Source: Chryseolinea sp. H1M3-3
GTDB taxonomy: Bacteria > Bacteroidota > Bacteroidia > Cytophagales > Cyclobacteriaceae
Assembly: GCF_029360725.1 (NCBI RefSeq)
Contig: NZ_JARKMY010000009.1
Coordinates: 372,001-436,000 of the forward strand
DNA: 64,000 bases
Reading direction: 5' to 3'
The notes under the pieces were generated by a model. It was not told where the DNA came from. It searched no databases and was given only the letters and a program-made list of their open reading frames with translations. Shown piece after piece: positions 17,177 to 25,900 of the stretch. Every line of letters begins with the position of its first letter. The stretch's first letter is position 1. The translations under genes and the position numbers were made by a program.

Positions 17177-17728
17177 GTGGAAGAATACGCAAAACATGTG
17201 AGAAGAAAAGACAGGCAACAAAGAGACTTTTCTTTCTTTGAAAAACTAATGGATGACACTGTCGCTTGTACAATTGCAATTGAAAAGGAGGGCTATCCAT
17301 TCAATCACGTAGCATTCTTCGTGTATAATAAGGCCGAGCATGAAATTATATTTCATTTTTCTAAACACGGATTTGCCGGTGAGGAAATAAAGAGCGGAAA
17401 AAAGGCTTGTGTTTCAGTTTATAAATACGGAAAACTATATACTGCTAAACGCGCTGTTGATTTCGGATGTGAGTACCAAAGTGTTATTATCTATGGAACT
17501 ATCGAAGTCCTCTCGAAGGAGGAAGAACGGATGCGTGCTATGGACATTTTTTTTCAAAAGTTCTTTTCAGGCGTTCCAAAAGGTTCATACGAGGATTTCA
17601 ATTTACAAGATGCGAAGACCATTGATGTAGCGAAGATAAAAATTGAAGATTGGTTTGGTAAAGAACATCGCGTTCCGACCCAGGCATTGTCTTCATTTTA
17701 TCCTCCGGGGGATGCAGTTATGACATAG
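17177..17728 (+). CDS. PNPOx-like flavin-binding split-barrel protein (NimA-like)
   Basis: 183 aa, start GTG at 17177. The N-terminal EYAKHVRRKDRQQRDFSF resembles NimA-type proteins, followed by strands CTIAIEKEGYPFNHVAFFVY, EHEIIFHFSKHGFAGEEIKSGKKACVSVYKY and a central SVIIYGTIEVLSKEEERM. This is the pyridoxamine-phosphate-oxidase-like split beta-barrel. Relatives bind FMN or haem and reduce 5-nitroimidazoles or other small oxidants, but the substrate here is unknown. The C-terminal tail (TQALSSFYPPGDAVMT) is not conserved. It is monocistronic and followed at once by the end of the opposite-strand DUF1684 pseudogene. Confidence 0.8.
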   Translation: MEEYAKHVRRKDRQQRDFSFFEKLMDDTVACTIAIEKEGYPFNHVAFFVYNKAEHEIIFHFSKHGFAGEEIKSGKKACVSVYKYGKLYTAKRAVDFGCEYQSVIIYGTIEVLSKEEERMRAMDIFFQKFFSGVPKGSYEDFNLQDAKTIDVAKIKIEDWFGKEHRVPTQALSSFYPPGDAVMT

Positions 17729-17794
17729 CGTGAAAAAACCGGATTGCATTTAGTACTTCGGCCGTTGTGAAGGGTCGCCTTCTCCTTAAACACA

Positions 17795-18412
17795 TCACTT
17801 GTTTTCCGCTAACATGAATTTCTTTTCTCCAGCCTCAATTTTTAGAGGAAGGTGATTGGCTTTTGGGGGAATCGGGCAAGAATAAGCCGAACCGTAGCTG
17901 CAGTAAGGATTATAGCTTTTGTTAAAATCTAAAACCACGTCTTTTGACTGCGGGATTCTCATGTCAATGTACCTGCCGATATCGTAAGTATCTATACCGT
18001 TGGTTTCGTCCGTGAACGGAATGAATAAGTAGTCTTCAAACCCTGGCCGTTGAGAGATTTCCGGACTCTGATAAACTTCTAGTATTCGGTCTTCACCGTC
18101 TAGCGTGAAATGAACTTCACCATACTTTTAATAATCAGGTAACCGGTCCGTTGTTGTCTTCATTTTAAAAAGTACCGGGTTTTCAGTTTTTACAAATCGG
18201 GCGGTGATTCGGTAGTCCAGATTAATAGGATAATAGTTAAGGCCATTGAAGTTTTTTCTCAGCTTTTTGCTTAGCGGAGACTCCCTAGGATCGCGAAGCT
18301 TTTCGTCCTGTTTTTTCCGATGTGCTTGAATATCCTGGACGGCAGAATCCAGCTGTGCCCATAGCGAAATAGAAAGGGATAGCACGAGAAAAGTGAAAAT
18401 GCATTTCATCAC
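17795..18412 (-). pseudogene. DUF1684 secreted protein interrupted by one in-frame TAA
   Basis: Reading the minus strand from the ATG at 18412 gives 94 residues ending TDRLPDY and then TAA at 18128-18130. The same frame continues without another stop for 110 codons to TGA at 17795-17797. The continuation is an excellent DUF1684 C-terminal half: KYGEVHFTLDG, then PGFEDYLFIPFTDETNG, GRYIDMRIP, DFNKSYNPYCSYGSAYSCPIPPK, and LKIEAGEKKF. The first half is the matching N-terminus: signal peptide FTFLVLSLSISLWAQ, DPRESPLS, FNGLNYYPIN, then ARFVKTENPVLFKMKTTTDR. The total would be 205 codons, the normal family length. One substitution, for example TTA or AAA to TAA, explains the break. The gene is a recent nonsense pseudogene, or the stop is a sequencing error or is read through. 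Native function is unknown. Confidence 0.9.
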
Positions 18413-18537
18413 TTTAAAATAGGATTTATAACGGCGTGCATGTAGGCAACACCGTTTTTTCTTGCCGCCAGATTTTTAAAACCTACCGCTTTTCTTCAAC
18501 TGCACACAAGTCGCAAGCCGACAATAGCTGGCTACTT

Positions 18538-19332
18538 TCACTTCTTATAAGTAAGCGCTTCAGGAATCCAGCCTTGCAGATCTTTTACGCGGGTAGAATG
18601 CGAGGGGTGGGTCGATAACCACTCCGGGGGCGCTTGTCCTCCTGATCCTTCTGTCATCCGTTCCCAAAACTTTGGTGCCTCATGCGGATCATAACCTGCC
18701 ATTGTCATGAAGATCAACCCGATATGATCTGCTTCTGATTCGTGCTCGCGACTAAACTTCAACAATCCAATGTTAGTGCCGGCGCCGACGGCCTGCATGA
18801 GCAGTTCTTTTCCTGCACCCGGACTTTGACCCATTAGTGCGCTTAAAGTTCCTAACCCGTATTGTGCCAGAATTTGTGTACTCATTCGCTCCCTCCCATG
18901 ATTCGCGATAGCGTGCGCTACCTCGTGTCCCATGACCACGGCTACACCGGTCTCGTTTTTGCAGATCGGCATTATACCAGTATAAAATGCTACCTTGCCG
19001 CCAGGCATACACCAAGCGTTCACTGTTTTTGGATCTTCAATGAGGTTGAATTCCCAACTGAATCCTTGAAGTTCGGAAGATAAATTCTTGCTAGCCATAT
19101 ATTCTTCGACCGCTTTCTGTATCTTGACACCAACGCGCTTTACCATCTCAGTCTGCTCACGATTCGTGGAGAGCGGCCCTTTACGTATCACAGAATCATA
19201 TTGCTGGTTCACAATAGGAAGTATTTCTGCATTCGATACCAGGCTTAACTGCTTTCGGCCCGTCACTGCCACGGACGTACACGCATAAATGGCAATGGCG
19301 ACAACAAAAATTAAAAGAATCCGGAGTTTCAT
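18538..19332 (-). CDS. M48-family metallopeptidase lipoprotein (LoiP/BepA-like)
   Basis: 264 aa from the ATG at 19332. A lipoprotein signal is visible: ILLIFVVAIAIYAC with the lipobox IYAC|TS. The peptidase core has the zinc motif GHEVAHAIANHGRERMS, an ordered substrate groove preceded by NAWCMPGGKVAFYTGIM, and the third ligand Glu in SREHESEADHIGL. The C-terminus WLSTHPSHSTRVKDL is typical of M48C. Such proteases act in the periplasm at the outer membrane in quality control of assembled proteins. It is divergent from the receiver gene at 19497 and stands alone. Length and motifs are normal. Confidence 0.93.
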   Translation of the reverse strand: MKLRILLIFVVAIAIYACTSVAVTGRKQLSLVSNAEILPIVNQQYDSVIRKGPLSTNREQTEMVKRVGVKIQKAVEEYMASKNLSSELQGFSWEFNLIEDPKTVNAWCMPGGKVAFYTGIMPICKNETGVAVVMGHEVAHAIANHGRERMSTQILAQYGLGTLSALMGQSPGAGKELLMQAVGAGTNIGLLKFSREHESEADHIGLIFMTMAGYDPHEAPKFWERMTEGSGGQAPPEWLSTHPSHSTRVKDLQGWIPEALTYKK

Positions 19333-19496
19333 AAATTTATTTTTAACGTAATTATACAAATCCTTGCCAAAATTGTTAACAGGTTACAAGAAGTTATCTG
19401 CCAAGCTGCAAATCCTGGGTTGCTAGTGACTAAATAACGACGAACATTGCAAGTAGTTTTTCCCAGGAGACACTAAATATGGAATCGTAAGCAAGT

Positions 19497-19832
19497 ATGA
19501 AAAATAGGAAGGTTCTAATCATTGATGATGAGCAAGATTTTGGCATGTTGATGAAGCGTTTTTTCTCTCAAAAAAATTATGACGTGTATGTCGCGCATAA
19601 TATTTCCGATGGAATGAAGTTGCTGGATGAGCAGAAACCGGATATTATTTTCCTGGATAATAACCTGCCGGATGGATATGGGTGGGATAAGACGGATTTT
19701 ATATTATCTACTTATCCGCATACGCAGCTGAATTTAATCAGCGCGCTCAATGTTCCCAAAACCTCCGCCTCAACCTTTAGAATCCTGGAGAAACAAATGC
19801 TCCTCAAGGAACTTCCTAAAATGTTTCTATGA
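19497..19832 (+). CDS. Receiver-only response regulator beside the glucan synthase
   Basis: 111 aa with a full receiver fold: acidic pocket VLIIDDEQDFGML, phospho-Asp in IIFLDNNLPDGYGWD, and a short end (LEKQMLLKELPKMFL). The usual Lys near the C-terminus may be the one in RILEKQ. No output domain. The gene lies 106 bp upstream of the giant cyclic glucan synthase on the same strand, so it could share a transcript and influence osmotic or stationary-phase control, but that is inference from position. Confidence 0.85.
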   Translation: MKNRKVLIIDDEQDFGMLMKRFFSQKNYDVYVAHNISDGMKLLDEQKPDIIFLDNNLPDGYGWDKTDFILSTYPHTQLNLISALNVPKTSASTFRILEKQMLLKELPKMFL

Positions 19833-19938
19833 GCCTGAAACCGATTCAGGCAAGTCGGAAGGGTTACTTTAAAAATTGATCAAGTACACGATCACCGCAT
19901 GGGCAGTTGAATGCCTTGATTAAACCACAACAGTTACG

Positions 19939-22900
19939 ATGAAAAGTAAGGCAAATACAATCGATGAAATATTATCTCCCCTTTTGCAACGTTTCCAAAA
20001 AGACACATTTGCTCGTAAAGAAGTAAACGAAAAACCGCCCCTGCGATCGGAACTTTTCAACACAGAGCAAATGGCTTTGCACGCAGTTCATCTTGCCGAG
20101 GGCCATCAGTTAAGCAAAGAGCCGGGCCCTGAACTACTTTTGAAACGTCTGGCGGAAAATGAAAATATCCTGTTTGAAGTAACCAATCTTTTACACGATG
20201 ACGTCAGGAACAAAAAGTCAATAACACCGGCAGGTGAATGGCTTCTCGATAATTTCTATCTCATAGAAGAACAAATCCGGATTGCTAAACGATACTTGCC
20301 GAAAGGCTACAGCAAGGCTCTTCCACGTTTAAGTAAAGGTCCTACCGCCGGATTTCCCCGAGTATACGACATTGCTATTCAGATTATCTCGCACAGCGAT
20401 GGCAGGGTCGATATCCAAAGCCTTAGCAATTTTATTTCGGCTTACCAGAAAACGACTTACCTGACTATTGGTGAACTGTGGGCAATTCCAATTATGATCA
20501 GGTTGGCATTGCTCGAAAATTTAAGTCGTGTTGCAGCCCGCATTGCGGTCGATCGTATCGATACAACGCTGGCGAACGAATGGGGCAGTCGAATTATGGA
20601 GGTGGTCGAAGAAAATCCAAAGGAGTTGATTCTTGTCACCGCGGACATGGCCCGTTCAAAACCTCCGATGGTGAGCGCATTTGTTGCAGAACTAACCCGT
20701 AAACTTCAATGGAAAGGCTTAGACCTCACGTTACCTTTAACCTGGATTGAACAACATCTGTCGGAGATGGGAAGCAGCATCAACATCATGGTGTTAGCCG
20801 AAAATCAAAAGCAGGCTGCTGATCAACTTTCCATGAGTAACAGCATCAACAGTCTCCGCTTCCTTGCGAAAATGGACTGGCGTGACTTTGTAGAATCCAT
20901 GAGTATTGTGGAGCAGACATTGCGTGAAGATATTGGCGGCTTGTATGCACTGATGGATTTTCGCACGCGTGACAGTTATAGGCATGCGGTAGAAAAAATC
21001 GCCAAAAATAGTAACCTTTCCGAATACGAAGTCGCCCGTGCCGCCATTAATCTGGCTAAAAAAAGTGCTGCCAAAGAAGTAAACAATAAGCGTAAAGCAC
21101 ACGTAGGTTACTACCTTATAGACAAAGGACTACCGTTGACGGAGTACATTGCTCGCACTTCGCTAACACCCTGGGAAGTTATAAACAAAGCGTTGGTTCG
21201 GTCGGCACCGGCGTTATACTTCGTCGTAACTTTTTTGATAACGCTTGGCATAAGCGGTGCGCTTGTATATAAAGCTTACAATGATGGCGTAAATGAAAAT
21301 TTACTGGTGGTCGTTGCTGTACTCGCTGCCCTCGTTTCAAGTCAATTCGCACTGATACTCGTAAATTGGTGGGCAACCCTTTGGATAAAGCCGAAGCACC
21401 TTCCAAAAATGAATTTCTTCAAGGGCATACCAGCTCCATTTCGTACGCTGGTGGTTGTCCCTTCAATGATTGTTGACCATCGGCAGGCAGAAAAATTATT
21501 AGAGGATCTCGAGGTGAGATTCCTGGCTAACCGTGACAGTAACCTGTTGTTTGCTTTATTAACAGATTTTACTGACAGTGAGGAACAAGCGTTGTTCGAA
21601 GACGATGCTTTAATTGCGCACGTCCAAAATGGAATTGAAAAGCTTAATCAAAAATATGGTAGGCTAAGCAACGACACGTTTTTCTTGTTTCACCGTCCGC
21701 GACAGTGGAACGCGAAGCAAAACATGTGGATGGGCTACGAACGTAAACGCGGCAAACTGGGTGACTTGAATCGTTTACTGAGAGGCGAAGGTGAAGACCG
21801 TTTTTCAGTTGTCGTGGGTGATGCACAGGTCTATTCCACAGTGAAGTATGTAATTACGCTGGACAGTGACACGCAATTACCACGGGACTCAGCCAGTACG
21901 TTAGTCGGCATCATGGCTCACCCATTGAATCAGCCTGTCTATAATGAGAAAAAGAAAAGAGTGGATGAGGGGTATGGCATCATACAACCTCGGATAGCGA
22001 TAAGCCTGCATAATGCGGTGAGATCCAGATACAGTCGCCTCAATGAAAATGATACAGGCATCGATCCTTATACCCGTGTAGTGTCGGATGTATACCAGGA
22101 TGTTTTTGCTGAAGGATCTTTTATAGGAAAAGGTATTTACGATGTTGATATCTTCGAAAAAGCATTGTGCGACCGCTTTCCCGAAAACCGGATTCTTAGT
22201 CATGACCTGCTTGAAGGCTCTTACACACGCTGTGGGTTCGCCAGTGACGTCCAGTTCTATGAAGACTACCCTTCCAAATATCTGATCGACATTTCGCGGC
22301 GTCATCGTTGGATCCGGGGCGATTGGCAAATTGGCAATTGGTTTTTGCCGTTTGTTCCGGAAAAAAATAAGTCGTTTAGAAAAAATCCCATTAATGCGCT
22401 GGCGCGTTGGAAGATCGCCGACAACCTGCGTCGAAGTCTTGTACCCATAGCGCTTTTTGCTTTGATTGTTTTGTCATGGACTGTATTGCCTAATGCGTTA
22501 TTTTGGTTTTTGTGCCTGACCGGTATTGTGATAGTACCACCCGTACTTATTTCAGCTTGGAATGCGATTATGCGAAAACCTCCTGAAGTAGAACGAACTC
22601 AACATCTGACAAGTGCATTTGAGTCTACTTACAAAAGTTTATTGCAAGCGCTATTTACACTGGTGTGCTTACCATACGAAGCATACATAAGCATTGATGC
22701 CATTGGCCGCACGTTATGGAGGATGATAATTTCGCGTAAAAGACTTTTGGAATGGAATCCCTCGGGACTTATACAAATCAGGGATAAAAGTCTTTTGGAC
22801 ACGTTCGGGTCGATGGCCGTAGCGCCCATTGTTTCAGGTATCATTTTTATATACCTCGTCATCAATAACCCTGGGGTTTTGTTTATAGCGATACCTGTAT

Positions 22901-25900
22901 TGATTGTGTGGGCCGTTTCACCAGCTATTGAATGGTGGCTAGGCCTACCGTTGCCAGCAAAGAGAACTAAAATCACGGACGAACAACAATACTATCTGCA
23001 TGAACTTGCTCGCAAAACGTGGGCGTTTTTTGAAAATCTCGTTGGCCCAGCGGATAATTGGCTTCCTCCGGACAATCTTCAGGAATATCCAATACAGGTC
23101 GTTGCGCACCGGACCTCTCCGACTAATATTGGGCTTTCCCTCCTCTCAAATTTGGCTGCCTACGACTTTGGTTATGCAACCACGGGACAACTGCTCCAAC
23201 GTACTGGTAACACGTTCGCAACAATGGAAAAGATGGATCGCTACTTTGGCCATTTTTATAACTGGTACGATACACAGTCATTAAACATATTGCACCCACG
23301 GTATATATCTTCTGTCGACAGTGGAAACCTGGCCGGTCATCTACTCACTTTAAGGCAAGGATTGCTGGGTCTCAAAAATAAAAAGATCGTACATCCCCGA
23401 TTGATGGATGCGTTGCACGACACCTTACGGGTTGCCATAACGTCTGATCCTCAGAAGCATTCAACACTTCTGCAGTTTAAAAAAGCGTTCGAGGAGAATA
23501 AGAATACCCCTTTTGTCAATTTGAAAAACGTTAAAAGTTTTCTAGAAAGCGTAGCAGACCAGCACAATCATTTAATGGAAAGCCTGGCTATTAATAGCAG
23601 GTCAGAACTTTACCGCTGGTTGTCTTCCCTCGGCGAAGAAATAAGAAAAGTTCTTGACGAAATAATTCTCCTGGCACCGTGGATATCCTCGGCGCCAATT
23701 CCTGATAAATATAAATCACTAAGCATATTTCGACAGATACCCACGCTAGGCGAACTGGCAGAAGCTGATAATGTCTTGCAGGCAGATCTTGAAAACTTAC
23801 GCAGCTCCGCTAGCCCGGAGGAAGCTGATTGGCTTGACGCATTTACAGACGCCCTCGAACTTGGAAGTTCTCGTGCCCGCGAACGAATTAATCATATTGA
23901 ATCACTGGCCATTCAGTGTACTGAATTTGCTGACATGGAATACAGCTTCTTGTATGACAGTGCTCAACACTTGCTGGCCATCGGTTATAACGTGGACGAT
24001 CACCATCGCGATTCCAGCTATTATGATCTGCTTGCGTCTGAAGCTCGTTTAAGTTCCTTTGTCGCCATAGCGCAGGGGAAACTTCCGCAGGAAAATTGGT
24101 TTGCCCTGGGCCGTCGGCTAACCACCGCTGATAATATCCCTGTGCTGCTCTCCTGGAGTGCGTCCATGTTCGAATACCTCATGCCTGCGTTAGTCATGCC
24201 ATCTTATGAAAATACGTTGCTCGATGAAACATGCAAAGGCACAGTACAACGGCATATCGAATACGGAAAACAACAAAATGTGCCATGGGGAATTTCTGAA
24301 TCCTGCTATAATATTGTCGATTCAAGTTTAATCTATCAATACAAAGCTTTTGGCGTACCGGGACTCGGATTCAAACGCGGGCTTGGAATGGATTTGGTTA
24401 TTGCGCCCTATGCAACAGTGCTGGCTTTAATGGTGGATCCTCAGGCGGCATGCACCAACCTGGAGACTATGCGCGAATTGGGTTTTGAGGGTAAGTTTGG
24501 TTTTTTTGAAGCCATTGATTACACGCCTGCCCGATTGCCACGCGGTCAGTCCCACGTCGTGATACAAACATTCATGGCCCACCATCAGGGTATGAGTCTG
24601 CTTGCATTGGCACACTTGTTATTGGATAAGCCCATGCAAAAAAGATTTGAGGCAGATCCTCAATTTCAAACAGCCTTGTTGTTACTTCAAGAGCAAGTTC
24701 CAAAGACCACTGGCTTCTATACGGCATCTGCTGAAATGGAAGACATTACGCCGATTTCATCCCATGGACAGATCCGTATCATCCATACGCCGGATACGCC
24801 AACACCTGAAGTACAATTCTTATCCAATGGCAGGTATCATGTGATGATGACCAATGCGGGAGGTGGTTATAGCCGCTGGAAAGAATTGGCGGTAACCCGG
24901 TGGCGCGAAGACAGCACGCTTGACAACTGGGGATCTTTCTGTTACATCCGAAACTTGGATACCAATGAACTATGGTCTAACACATATCAGCCGACCTTAA
25001 AGGAGGCTGACCAATATTCTGCAGTATTTTCACAAGGACGCGTGGAGTATCGCAGACGTGACCATGATATTGAAACCTATACTGAAATTATCGTATCACC
25101 GGAGGATGATATTGAGATAAGAAGAATACATATATCGAACCGGTCCAGAAAGAAAGTCAACCTGGAATTAACGAGTTATGCGGAGGCGGTGATGGCTGTT
25201 CCCGTAGCAGATGCCTCCCACCCTGCTTTTAGCAATCTGTTTGTTCAGACAGAAATTATCCAGCACCAACATGCGATTCTATGTACCCGTCGCGCGCGGT
25301 CAAAAGATGAGCGTCCACCTTGGATGTTCCACCTCATGAAAATGCATGAGGGTGATCAGAATATGATTTCATACGAAACAGATCGACACAAGTTTATCGG
25401 AAGAGGCCAAAGTTTGTTGCAACCGAAAGCACTTACCGTTAAAGAACCTTTATCAGGATCACAGGGGTCGGTACTGGACCCTATCGTATCGATACAGCAT
25501 CGGTTAGTAATCGACGCAGATGACACGATCGTTATCGACATTGTAACGGGCATATCCGAGACACGTGAGACGAGCAAATATCTGATCGACAAATACCAGG
25601 ATAGAAACATGCGCGATCGTGCATTTGAATTATCATGGACGCATAGCCAGGTCGTATTACGGCAAATCAATGCTACAGAAGAAGACGCGGAGTTGTACGG
25701 GAGATTGGCAAGTTCAGTGATCTATATGAATCCTGCATTACGCGCAAGTTCTAACATCCTGATCAAAAATCAGCGTGGTCAGTCTGCCTTGTGGAGTTAC
25801 TCCATTTCAGGTGACCTGCCGATTGTGCTCCTCCAGGTTTCCGACAGCAATAACATTACCCTTATTAAGCAACTGGTACAAGCCCAAGCTTACTGGCAAT

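Noticed and set aside
21901-22329. 142-codon frame antisense to the glucan synthase
   Set aside because: Lies inside conserved GT84 coding sequence; no recognisable protein features.
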